From positions 83,020 to 147,019 of the forward strand of contig DASXKN010000028.1 in NCBI GenBank assembly GCA_036496805.1: a DNA stretch of 64,000 nt. Direction: 5' to 3'. Positions 17,997 through 26,009 of this stretch are shown here, piece after piece. Position 1 is the first letter of the stretch. Each line of letters starts with the position of its first letter. Below the pieces are notes generated by a model. That model was not told where the DNA came from, ran no database searches, and worked only from the letters and a program-made list of their open reading frames with translations. This DNA is from SZAS-103 sp036496805. Lineage in GTDB: Bacteria > Pseudomonadota > Gammaproteobacteria > Xanthomonadales > Xanthomonadaceae. The translations under genes were made by a program, and so were the position numbers.

Positions 17997-18680
17997 ATGA
18001 AAACCGCCCAACGACTCCGCGACGAATTCATTGACTCCATCATTCACATTCGTGGAGCAGCCACCCGCGTTACACGCAATTCGGGGCCAAAAGGCGTACT
18101 GACAGCTCCCGATTCGCACAAGATTGCCGAAGGGCTGTTCCTAAGCGCCGTAACGCATTGGGAAGAGTTGTGCCAAGCGCTTCTGGTGCTTGACCTGGCA
18201 ACCTCCACCTTGGGGAAACTTCGCAAGGACGTGCGCCTGTTTCGTACTGCCAATTCACCCGTGCGGCTTGCCGAATTGATGATGACTCATATTGATCATC
18301 CCAATGCGTTTTACGACTGGTCCGAGTTCAACCGCATCTGCGCCAGAGCAGACGCGTATCTCGCCCCCGGCCATCGATTCTCACCTCCCGCACCCATTCC
18401 GCCAGCAACAAAGCCGCCCCATTCAACGGCACTGCCGTCGGCAACGGTCGAGGATCTCGCTAGGTTCAAGCGAATTCGTAATGCCGTTGCACACAAGACG
18501 GACAAGGCTTGGGAAAGCTTCATGAGCTTGGTCCGCGGCGCACCGTTCAACATGGCGCCGGCACAACGCCGCGGAATCACGCCAGGGCGATTTCTGGTCA
18601 CGCAGCAGTGGAACGGGGTAACAGTCATTCATCACACATTGAATGTTCTGGAAGGTGCAGCTCGAGTGCTTGTGCCGTGA
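17997..18680 (+). CDS. HEPN-type putative RNase (RiboL-PSP-HEPN-like)
   Basis: A 227-residue helical protein. Its key feature is FKRIRNAVAHKTDKAW, which contains the HEPN RNase motif Rx4H (Arg161...His166) in the RNxxxH form. Upstream HWEELCQALL (54-63) matches the first conserved helix of RiboL-PSP-type HEPN domains. HEPN proteins cut tRNA, rRNA or mRNA in abortive-infection and toxin-antitoxin systems. It is divergent from the STAND-nuclease gene across about 215 bases and may share regulation with it. No nucleotidyltransferase (MNT) antitoxin gene is adjacent. Confidence 0.6.
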   Translation: MKTAQRLRDEFIDSIIHIRGAATRVTRNSGPKGVLTAPDSHKIAEGLFLSAVTHWEELCQALLVLDLATSTLGKLRKDVRLFRTANSPVRLAELMMTHIDHPNAFYDWSEFNRICARADAYLAPGHRFSPPAPIPPATKPPHSTALPSATVEDLARFKRIRNAVAHKTDKAWESFMSLVRGAPFNMAPAQRRGITPGRFLVTQQWNGVTVIHHTLNVLEGAARVLVP

Positions 18681-18729
18681 TGCGATGAACGCTGGTCAGC
18701 GAATTGCTTGATTTGACGCCTGGAAACGC

Positions 18730-19806
18730 TTAGTCCTCCAGGACGCGCGCCGCCGGATTGTCGGCGGCCGTCCCAGCCTGAAAATACCCTATGACACTGG
18801 CTACCGACCGGTGTTCGGTCATCGCCATCAGCGCGGGCAGGGCGATCCCGCGACGGCCGCCCTCCGTCACGAACCCCGATCGCAGGCTATGACCGCCAAA
18901 GTCACCCTCGACGCCAGCCAGGGCAGCACGGCGACGAACGATCGCGGCGATAGCGTCGGGGGAGAGCCCATCACCGATTCGATCCCCCCACAGTCGCCGG
19001 AAGATCTTGCCCTCCTTGAGCCCACTGGCCTCGATCCATCGCGCCAGCGCGTTGGCCGCTACGCCCAGGATCGGCTTGTCCGGGGTCGAGGTCGAATTCG
19101 GACCGGCCTGCTGGGTCTTGCTGTGCTCGAGCCGGTAGGCGAACTGGCGCTCGTCGATCCGACGCAGGTCCATGAAGTCGGCGGCGGCGATCTCGCTGCG
19201 CCGGCGCCCGCCGCTGGCGAACCCGAAAAATAACACCGCGCGGTCGCGCAACCCCTCCAGGGAGTCGTCGCAGGTAGCCACCAGAGCTTCCAATTCACGC
19301 CGCGTGATCGCGGTTTTCTTGGCGGGTCGCTCGCCACGCTTGACCGCTGCGCGGCGCGCCCGCGCCAGCAGATGCCGCAATGCCGGCTGCTCGCACGGAT
19401 TGGCGAGCTTTTTGAGCTGGTGGACCTTCGACAGCACGGCCATGCGATGCACGATCGTCGAGAGCTTGAGCGCTCCGGGATGCTTTTTGAGGCCGGCGGC
19501 CACCAGGTGCGCATCCAGCGCCGGCGGCAGTTCCCAGACCAAGCCCTCCTTCGAGCGGCGGGGGAGGTGATCGACGACGAACTGGATGGCCGTCACCTCG
19601 GGGACGGGGAGGGTGATGGCGTCGCCGAAGCGCCCTTGGTGCCATGCCGCCCAGTAGCGCAGAGCGCTGGTATAGCTGCGTGTGGTGTTGGCGGAGGTGG
19701 CCTCGGCGAGGATCTCGCGCACCGCTTCGCGGGCACGCTCGGCCAGCTGGTCGGGCAGGGGCGTCGCCGGGATGTCGACGAGGGCGGACTTTTCGTTCTT
19801 TTTCAT
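18730..19806 (-). CDS. Tyrosine recombinase (integrase)
   Basis: A 358-residue site-specific recombinase. The N-terminal SAM-like domain spans about 25-155 and the catalytic domain 165-358. The active-site set looks complete: Arg in GGRRRSE (about 202), Lys230 in HSKT, His306 and Arg309 in GGHSLRSGF, His332 in MTEHRS, and nucleophile Tyr341 in VIGYF. The gene is divergent from a KfrA-like regulator across a perfect palindrome. This pairing is common at the edge of integrated islands, so it probably moved the 3' half of the region independently of the Tn7-like genes. Confidence 0.85.
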   Translation of the reverse strand: MKKNEKSALVDIPATPLPDQLAERAREAVREILAEATSANTTRSYTSALRYWAAWHQGRFGDAITLPVPEVTAIQFVVDHLPRRSKEGLVWELPPALDAHLVAAGLKKHPGALKLSTIVHRMAVLSKVHQLKKLANPCEQPALRHLLARARRAAVKRGERPAKKTAITRRELEALVATCDDSLEGLRDRAVLFFGFASGGRRRSEIAAADFMDLRRIDERQFAYRLEHSKTQQAGPNSTSTPDKPILGVAANALARWIEASGLKEGKIFRRLWGDRIGDGLSPDAIAAIVRRRAALAGVEGDFGGHSLRSGFVTEGGRRGIALPALMAMTEHRSVASVIGYFQAGTAADNPAARVLED

Positions 19807-19843
19807 ATGTAGAATGTGCTGAAAAATACGAAATAGGGCATTT

Positions 19844-19872
19844 ACCTGTGATAACTATCTTTTATCACAGGT
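19844..19872. promoter_or_regulatory. Palindromic operator between integrase and kfrA
   Basis: Perfect inverted repeat: ACCTGTGATAA (19844-19854), seven-base centre, TTATCACAGGT (19862-19872). It lies between the divergent integrase and kfrA-like starts, 45 bases before the kfrA ATG. KfrA proteins of IncP plasmids repress their own promoter by binding such operators, so autoregulation, and perhaps control of the integrase too, is likely. Confidence 0.6.
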
Positions 19873-19916
19873 AGAGTCAAGCAGAGTAGGGCGCCGAAAA
19901 ATCCCGGAGAACCGCC

Positions 19917-20855
19917 ATGCCCAAAGGCGTCACGCAGGACCAGGTCAACGCCGCGATCGACGCGCTCGTCGCCGCCGGCGAACGCCCTACCATCGAGCGC
20001 GTGCGCCAGGCGCTCGGCACCGGCTCGCCGAACACGCTCACGCGCATGCTCGACGTCTGGTGGGCGCAGCTGCATGAGCGACTCACGCGCCAGCAGGCCA
20101 AGCTCGCCGTGCCGGACGCGCCCGAAGCCGTCGCGATCGCCGCCACGAACTGGTGGCAGCTTGCACTCGAACACGCCACCACAGCCGCCGAGCAGGGCAC
20201 GGCGGCGCAGCGTGAGGCCTTGGCGCGCGACCGAGCGGAACTGGTGGCCGAGCGCGGTGCCTGCGAACAGCAGGCGCGTCAGTGCGCGGCGGACGTCGCC
20301 GAGGCCGTTACCGGCCGCACCGCTTCCGAGGCACGCCTGGCGGATCTTCAGCGGTTGCTCGACCAGCAGGCCGCCCAGGCAAGCGCCCTGCAGTCCCGCC
20401 TGGGGGACCTCCAGGCCCGCAACGAGCACCTGGACCGCCGACTCGAACAGTCGCAACGGGCCCTGCTCGCCGCGCGCGCCGATGCCGTGGCCGAACGCAC
20501 CGCACTCGAGGCCTCCCACCGCGCGACCGAAGACCGCTGGATGCAGGAGGTTGATCGCGCCCGCCACCAGAGCGGCGAGCTCACCGCGCGCCTGCAACGC
20601 ATCGAGGCTGCGGCCGCGTCCGTGGCCGCCCAAGCGACGGCCGAGGTCCAGCAGGTAATGGCCAAGCTGCGCAACGCCGAGAAGGAACTCGCCCGTAGCG
20701 AAGCGCGCTACGCCACCGCCAACGGCCAGCTTGAGCGCCTGCAGGCCCGGATCGGCCAGGCACTGCTTGCGCGACCGCCTGCGGCCGCCCGGTCCCGCTC
20801 GGCGGCCTCACCGGGGCCAAACGCTGCCCGCGGCGCGGCCAAGCCGGCGAAGTAG
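19917..20855 (+). CDS. KfrA-like DNA-binding coiled-coil protein
   Basis: A 312-residue protein. Residues 1-65 match the KfrA N-terminal DNA-binding domain: GVTQDQVNAAIDALVAAG, then PTIERVRQALGTGSPNT as helix-turn-helix. Residues 75-270 are one long Ala/Gln/Glu/Arg-rich coiled coil, and the tail is basic and Pro/Ala-rich. Plasmid KfrA is an autorepressor that forms filament-like assemblies and aids plasmid stability; island-borne relatives are usually linked to an integrase, as here. A good operator candidate lies just upstream. It leads a plus-strand run of six genes. Confidence 0.75.
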   Translation: MPKGVTQDQVNAAIDALVAAGERPTIERVRQALGTGSPNTLTRMLDVWWAQLHERLTRQQAKLAVPDAPEAVAIAATNWWQLALEHATTAAEQGTAAQREALARDRAELVAERGACEQQARQCAADVAEAVTGRTASEARLADLQRLLDQQAAQASALQSRLGDLQARNEHLDRRLEQSQRALLAARADAVAERTALEASHRATEDRWMQEVDRARHQSGELTARLQRIEAAAASVAAQATAEVQQVMAKLRNAEKELARSEARYATANGQLERLQARIGQALLARPPAAARSRSAASPGPNAARGAAKPAK

Positions 20856-20911
20856 ACCGTTTCTCGCGCAGCGCGACGCAAATCCAATAGGCTGTACGAG
20901 GAGGGAAAAGC

Positions 20912-21661
20912 ATGACGACCTTGTCGCGCATCGAATGGACCGAGCAGACCTGGAATCCCACCATCGGCTGCACCAAGATCTCGCCCGGCTGCAAGCACTG
21001 TTACGCCGAGACCATGGCCAAGCGCCTCAAGGCGATGGGGGTGGCCGCCTACAGCCAGGGATTCCGCCTGCGGCTGCTGCCCGATCGGCTCGACGAGCCG
21101 CTCACGCGCACCAAGCCAACGATCTACTTCGTCAACTCGATGAGCGATCTGTTTCACGAGAGCATCCCGGACGCCTTCATCGACCAGGTCATGGCGGTCA
21201 TCGCCAAGACACCGCGGCACCGCTACCAGATCCTGACCAAGCGCCACGAGCGGCTCGGTGAGTACTTCCGCGAGCGCACCGTGCCGCGCAACGTGTGGCT
21301 GGGCGTATCGGTCGAGAACCGCCGGCACGGCGTCGAGCGCATCAGCGTGCTGCAGCGTATTCCAGCGCAGATCCGTTTTCTGTCCTGCGAACCGCTGCTC
21401 GAGGACCTCGGCGAACTTGACTTGGCCGGTATTCACTGGGTCATCGTGGGAGGAGAGTCCGGTCCCAAGGCCCGGCCCATGCGCCCGGAATGGGCGCGCG
21501 CCATTCGCGCGCAGTGCGACGAGCAGGGCGCCACGTTCTTTTTCAAGCAATGGGGAGGCTGGGGCGCTGACGGAAAACGCCGCTCCAAGAAGGCCAACGG
21601 TCGCGAGCTCGACGGGCAACAGTGGAACGGCATGCCCGCGCAGCCTGCGCCGATGGCCTGA
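20912..21661 (+). CDS. Three-Cys-motif protein (phage Gp37/Gp68-like, DUF5131)
   Basis: A 249-residue protein with the defining cluster GCTKISPGCKHCYAE (residues 19-33). The three Cys resemble a radical-SAM Cx3CxxC arrangement but are spaced differently and probably bind an iron-sulfur cluster or zinc. WNPTIGC before it and SMSDLF, PRNVWLGVS and GGESGP after it are other conserved blocks of the family. A strong GAGGAGG site precedes the ATG. Six bases later begins the gene for its known co-occurring partner, TcmP. The pair is widespread in phages and mobile islands, and its biochemical role is still unproven. Confidence 0.85.
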   Translation: MTTLSRIEWTEQTWNPTIGCTKISPGCKHCYAETMAKRLKAMGVAAYSQGFRLRLLPDRLDEPLTRTKPTIYFVNSMSDLFHESIPDAFIDQVMAVIAKTPRHRYQILTKRHERLGEYFRERTVPRNVWLGVSVENRRHGVERISVLQRIPAQIRFLSCEPLLEDLGELDLAGIHWVIVGGESGPKARPMRPEWARAIRAQCDEQGATFFFKQWGGWGADGKRRSKKANGRELDGQQWNGMPAQPAPMA

Positions 21662-21667
21662 CGCGCG

Positions 21668-22948
21668 ATGTCCGCGAACGGCTACGACTGGACGATCGAC
21701 GGCCCCTTGCCGGTTCTGCAGGATCACAGCCGGGCCAAGCACGAAGTGCTGCGTGCGTACCTGGTCAACTACCTGCGCATCCTGGCGCAATCGCCACACA
21801 GCCGGGGCGTTCGCGTCACCCTGGTCGACGGTTTCGCCGGCGGCGGCATCTACGCCACGCCCCACGGCGAGACGGTGCCTGGCTCCCCCTTGATTCTGTT
21901 GAACGCCCTCAAGGAAGCACGGGCATTGGTGTCGCTCGATCGGAAGGAACGCGGCATCCACGGCGACTACACCATCCAGGCCTTCGTGCACCTGGTCGAA
22001 TCCAAGCCATCTACGTTCGAGTTCCTGTCGCGTTTGATCGCCGACGAGGCAGGCGCGCACGACGCCAACACGTCCGTGCAGTTGCACCGCGGCACCTTCG
22101 AATCCGCGTTGCCCGCCATTCTCAAAAGCATTCGTGCGGGCCGACAGCGCGGCGGGCGCAGTGTGTTCATCCTCGACCAGTACGGCTGGAGCAAGGTGCG
22201 ACTGTCGCTGGTGCGATCGATCTTCGAGCAGTTGCCCTCCGCCGAGGTGTTCCTGACGTGGATGATCGACAACCTGGTCAACTTCATCTCCGAGCAGACG
22301 CTGGTCACGATCAACTCGGGCCTGCGAAAGGCGGGCTTGGGTGACCACCTGTCGGCAGAGCGGCTGGTGGAGGTCAAAAATGCTCACCAGGACGCCGTCA
22401 CCTGGCGCAGGGCCATCCAGTCGCTGCTCGCCGACGAGATCCGCGCGACCTCCACAGCAGCCTTCTGTACTCCCTTCTACGTCATTCCCCGCGAGAGCCA
22501 CCGTGGGTACTGGCTGCTGCACCTGGCCCAGCACCTGCGCGCCAACGAAGAGATGAAGCGCATCCATTGGGCGAACAACAACCTGCATCATCCCGGTGGA
22601 TCGGGTTTCAACATGCTTGGATTCATCGGGAAGGGTGGTCAGTTGGGCTTCGACCATCGATTCGACGTCGATGCGCAGGCGAAGACGCAATCTGCGCTTC
22701 ACGAGGACGTGCCTCAGTGGGTCTCGAGTCAGCGCGGTCCAGTCCGGTTTGGTGACCTGGTCGCCATGACAGCCAACGAAACGCCGGCCCAACGCTCACA
22801 GTTGCAGGCGGCCGTGTTCGAGCTTGCACAGAGCCGAGAGCTGATGTTGCGTACGCTGAGCGGCTCCAAGCGACGTGGTGCACACTGCCTCGAGGACGAC
22901 GACGTCATCGAGCTTCCACGTCAGCTATGGCTGCTGCCTGGGATTTGA
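21668..22948 (+). CDS. tcmP: Three-Cys-motif partner protein TcmP
   Basis: A 426-residue protein recognised by its N-terminal block (HSRAKHEVLRAYLVNYLRIL) and VTLVDGFAGGGIY, a Rossmann-like loop typical of TcmP. It has a separate conserved block DQYGWSKVRLSLV and a C-terminal helical part that may be a winged-helix domain. The loop suggests binding of a nucleotide or SAM-like cofactor, but no reaction is established. Gene spacing of 6 bases to the three-Cys gene confirms the pair. Confidence 0.85.
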   Translation: MSANGYDWTIDGPLPVLQDHSRAKHEVLRAYLVNYLRILAQSPHSRGVRVTLVDGFAGGGIYATPHGETVPGSPLILLNALKEARALVSLDRKERGIHGDYTIQAFVHLVESKPSTFEFLSRLIADEAGAHDANTSVQLHRGTFESALPAILKSIRAGRQRGGRSVFILDQYGWSKVRLSLVRSIFEQLPSAEVFLTWMIDNLVNFISEQTLVTINSGLRKAGLGDHLSAERLVEVKNAHQDAVTWRRAIQSLLADEIRATSTAAFCTPFYVIPRESHRGYWLLHLAQHLRANEEMKRIHWANNNLHHPGGSGFNMLGFIGKGGQLGFDHRFDVDAQAKTQSALHEDVPQWVSSQRGPVRFGDLVAMTANETPAQRSQLQAAVFELAQSRELMLRTLSGSKRRGAHCLEDDDVIELPRQLWLLPGI

Positions 22949-22990
22949 GCCAGCACTGGCGCCCCGCGCCCAGTCACATTGGTCTGGACA

Positions 22991-23962
22991 ATGCTGATCT
23001 TCGCAGACGAATCAGGAACGTTCGCCCAGGCCCGCGACCCGGGCTCGTGGTGCGTCGTCTGCGGCTATGCCGTTGCCGAACATCAGCGTGCGCCGAGCTT
23101 GGAGGCGCTGCGCCGATACAAGTTGCGCGCGGGTCGTGCGAGCGGCGAGGAGGTCAAGCGCGCCGAGGTCGCCGAGGCAGTCTACTTCCGCTTCCTGGAG
23201 GACCTGGCAGAAATCGGTGGAATCGCCGTGCCGGTGGCGACCGACGCCGGACTTTATGACGACGTACTCAATGACCAGCGCGAGCAAGTCCGACTGATAA
23301 GGCAGCGTATTGGCGATGGGGCGACCGAAACCGATCGCGTTGCAACGGAATTGGCCAGCGCGATTGAGCGCCTGTCGTTGCAGCTATTCGTCGAAATCAA
23401 CTGTCGAATCCACATGGCTTGGCGAACGATCAGGCTTGGAACGTTGTATTTCGTCCGCATGCGTCCAGCATCGTTGAGCGCCTTTCGCTGGCGAATGGAC
23501 CGCAAGGACATCGCTCCGACCCTGGCCGAACGGGCCTATCGTCCGCTGTGGGCTGGCGTTGCCGCGGCGATTTCAAGAGACGACCCGTTGAACATGTGGG
23601 ACAACGCTGACTACCGCCACATGGAGAAGTTTCGGAAGCCGCCGGAACTCGCACCTACGGTCGAAGGACGCTGGTACGACGCCTCATCGCTGTGCCTGGA
23701 CGAGCTTGAATTCGTCGATTCCATGGACCCGGGCGTGCAAATCGCCGACCTGGTCGCGTCCGGTGTCGGGGCTTGCCTGAGAAACAGGCTGCGTGACAAC
23801 GAGCGAGGATCGCTGTTGCTGGGCCGCCTGATGCGCCGGGAGCGTGCGAAGGACCAAGCCGTGCAGGTGATCAAGTTCGGATTTCGCGAACACATTCAAT
23901 CCACGCCTGAGGCAACCGAAGCGATCCATCGAATGAGTGCAGTGGCTCCCGTACTCACCTGA
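22991..23962 (+). CDS. DUF3800 protein (RNase H-like fold)
   Basis: A 323-residue protein beginning MLIFADESGTFAQ, the DUF3800 signature with an acidic pair at residues 5-6. A second acidic stretch WDNADYRHM and a third ELEFVDSMDPGVQIADLVA complete the set expected of an RNase H-like active site. I prefer ATG 22991 over an upstream TTG because the signature then starts at the N-terminus. DUF3800 genes often sit in defence islands and phage-related modules; nuclease activity is inferred from fold only. It follows tcmP by about 40 bases on the same strand. Confidence 0.75.
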   Translation: MLIFADESGTFAQARDPGSWCVVCGYAVAEHQRAPSLEALRRYKLRAGRASGEEVKRAEVAEAVYFRFLEDLAEIGGIAVPVATDAGLYDDVLNDQREQVRLIRQRIGDGATETDRVATELASAIERLSLQLFVEINCRIHMAWRTIRLGTLYFVRMRPASLSAFRWRMDRKDIAPTLAERAYRPLWAGVAAAISRDDPLNMWDNADYRHMEKFRKPPELAPTVEGRWYDASSLCLDELEFVDSMDPGVQIADLVASGVGACLRNRLRDNERGSLLLGRLMRRERAKDQAVQVIKFGFREHIQSTPEATEAIHRMSAVAPVLT

Positions 23963-24058
23963 ACCCAGGGAACTGGATCTGTAACAGTTGAGGTAATCAC
24001 TGGCGTGCCAAGCTGAGCAAGGGCTGGCGCACCGACTCTCGCAGACCAAGGCAGCCAA

Positions 24059-24556
24059 ATGTCCATCCACTCCAAAGCTCGGCGCGATGCGCGCAAGAAG
24101 AAGCAGGGCAAACAACGACGGGGCGCTGCTGCGCGTACGATCGAGCCACATGCCACCCTGCACGATGGGGGTGGTGCATTGCTCGCCGGCGCCGGACGTC
24201 GCGGCAACGAGTGGGTCATTGTGCTGGACGGCAAGGTCGTGGCGGGGACCGAGAGCCCCGCCATGACCATGGCCATGCTGCGCCACATGGCGAGCGTGCG
24301 CGAAAGCGAAGGGCTGCCGGTGCGCCTGGCGTATTCGACTCAGCTGAAATCGCTGGCAAGTCTCGAAGCGACGAGGCAGGGCAAGACGCTCGCAGAACTC
24401 CTGAGCGCCTTGGAGACCGAGCGCCTGGAGCGTCACGGGCACGACGTCGCATCGGGCGACGCCTTGGACGCGGCATCGACAGTCGATATGGCACTGCCGA
24501 TGGGCAACGAACCCTCGACGGACGAGCTGTCACCAGGAGGACGGCCCGATGGCTGA
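24059..24556 (+). CDS. Unknown small protein coupled to the AlbA_2 gene
   Basis: A 165-residue protein. The first 25 residues are strongly basic (HSKARRDARKKKQGKQRR), suggesting nucleic-acid contact. The middle (EWVIVLDGKVVAGTESPAMTM) is a small beta-rich segment, followed by helices and an acidic Asp/Ser-rich tail. I recognise no family. Its end overlaps the start of the next gene by 8 bases, so the two proteins are probably made together. Confidence 0.6.
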   Translation: MSIHSKARRDARKKKQGKQRRGAAARTIEPHATLHDGGGALLAGAGRRGNEWVIVLDGKVVAGTESPAMTMAMLRHMASVRESEGLPVRLAYSTQLKSLASLEATRQGKTLAELLSALETERLERHGHDVASGDALDAASTVDMALPMGNEPSTDELSPGGRPDG

Positions 24557-25892
24557 GATCACTGCGCAGTTGCAGTCGTTAGTGGATGATCCACGCGAGG
24601 CCCAAGACATTGAGGTCAAGCAGTGGCTGGACCTGGCCGGCAAGGGTGACCAAGCCACCCTGGCGAAAGCGGCAATCGCGCTCGCCAATCACGGTGGCGG
24701 TTTCATCTTGCTCGGCTTCAAGGAACTCGCTGACGGTGCCTTTGAACCACATCTTCCGCATCCGGAGAGCCTGGTGACCTACAGCCAGGACGCGATCGCC
24801 CGCATCGTGGCCACGTACGCCGAGCCGCCGTTCCAGGTATACGTCACGCACGTCTTCCGAAATGCCGACGGTACCAAGTACCCCGTGGTGCAGGTGCCCG
24901 GGAGCCATCGCACGCCGATCATCGCCAAGAAGGGAAGTCCTGACCAGAAGACGCTAATTCCCGGGCGGGTCTACATCCGTCGCCCCACGCCGGAAAGCGC
25001 AGAGCCTGGAAGTGCCATCGAGTGGCGGGACCTGCTCGATCGTTGCATCCGCGCAGGGCGGGATGAATTGCTCGACGCGATTCGCGGAGTGCTCGATGGC
25101 CGCGGCGAGGCGACGGCGCCCCCGAAACCGACCAGCATGGAGGTCTTGCAGGCCTGGACCGAGGCTGGCGTCGATCGCTGGCGAGCGCTGGCACCTGAGC
25201 CCCGCGACAACGCGCCGGTCGATCCCCCGGGCAAATACATCGTGGCCTACCAGATCGAGGGTGAATTGCCGGAGCGCTCGTTGAACGAACTCCTGGACAT
25301 CTTGCGCGTCGTCCCCGGATACACCGGCTGGAGGCCATGGTGGGTGCCGACGCGCGATGGTATTCGGCCGTACCTGTTCGACGGCTTGATCGAGTGCTAT
25401 CACGGCTACGACGGCAGCCGTACCTCGAATCCGGCCCACGCGGACTTTTGGCGCGCCAGCACGCGTGGCCAGATGCTGATTATCCGGGGGCTGGACGAGG
25501 ACTCGTATTCCGATCGCGCCGTGCCAGGCACCGTGTTCGATGTGGTGCTGCCTGTGTGGCGCGTGGGCGAGTGTCTGGCGCACGCAGCCAAGCTGGCCTC
25601 TCGATTGGTGGACGGAGCGCGGTCCGTTACGTTCAGTCTGACTTATACCGGCTTGCAGGGTCGTGAGTTGGTGCACATGGAGCGGCGTCGCTTCGTCCAC
25701 GAGGGCCGAGTCGCCCGGCAGGACCGCTTTTCGACCTCGCTGACCGTGCCCAGCGATCAGATCGCCGATCAGTTGCCCGAGCTGGTGCATGGCTTATTGC
25801 GACCGCTGTACGCGCTGTTCGACTTCTTCGAGCTTCCGAAGTCACTGGTGGACGACGAACTGATGAGGATGCGCTCGGGCCGGTACAATTGA
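24549..25892 (+). CDS. Schlafen AlbA_2 domain protein
   Basis: A 447-residue protein. Residues about 15-140 match the AlbA_2 (Schlafen-type) domain: DIEVKQWLDL near 19-28, then AAIALANHGGGFILLGF, the usual glycine-rich block, and YPVVQVPGSHRTPI. Schlafen-type domains bind or cut RNA, and AlbA_2 proteins are common in phage-defence loci. The remaining 300 residues form no domain I can name. It is the last gene of the plus-strand cassette. AGGAGG overlaps the end of the preceding gene. Confidence 0.7.
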   Translation: MAEITAQLQSLVDDPREAQDIEVKQWLDLAGKGDQATLAKAAIALANHGGGFILLGFKELADGAFEPHLPHPESLVTYSQDAIARIVATYAEPPFQVYVTHVFRNADGTKYPVVQVPGSHRTPIIAKKGSPDQKTLIPGRVYIRRPTPESAEPGSAIEWRDLLDRCIRAGRDELLDAIRGVLDGRGEATAPPKPTSMEVLQAWTEAGVDRWRALAPEPRDNAPVDPPGKYIVAYQIEGELPERSLNELLDILRVVPGYTGWRPWWVPTRDGIRPYLFDGLIECYHGYDGSRTSNPAHADFWRASTRGQMLIIRGLDEDSYSDRAVPGTVFDVVLPVWRVGECLAHAAKLASRLVDGARSVTFSLTYTGLQGRELVHMERRRFVHEGRVARQDRFSTSLTVPSDQIADQLPELVHGLLRPLYALFDFFELPKSLVDDELMRMRSGRYN

Positions 25893-26009
25893 TGCCGCTT
25901 CGCGAGAAGCAGGACATATTACTGGACGCGAGCTGACCGCTGGTAAGCGTATGAATGGGCTCCAGGGCTTGGGCAATACTGCCTCGAATCCCTGCCGTAA
26001 CTATTCAGC

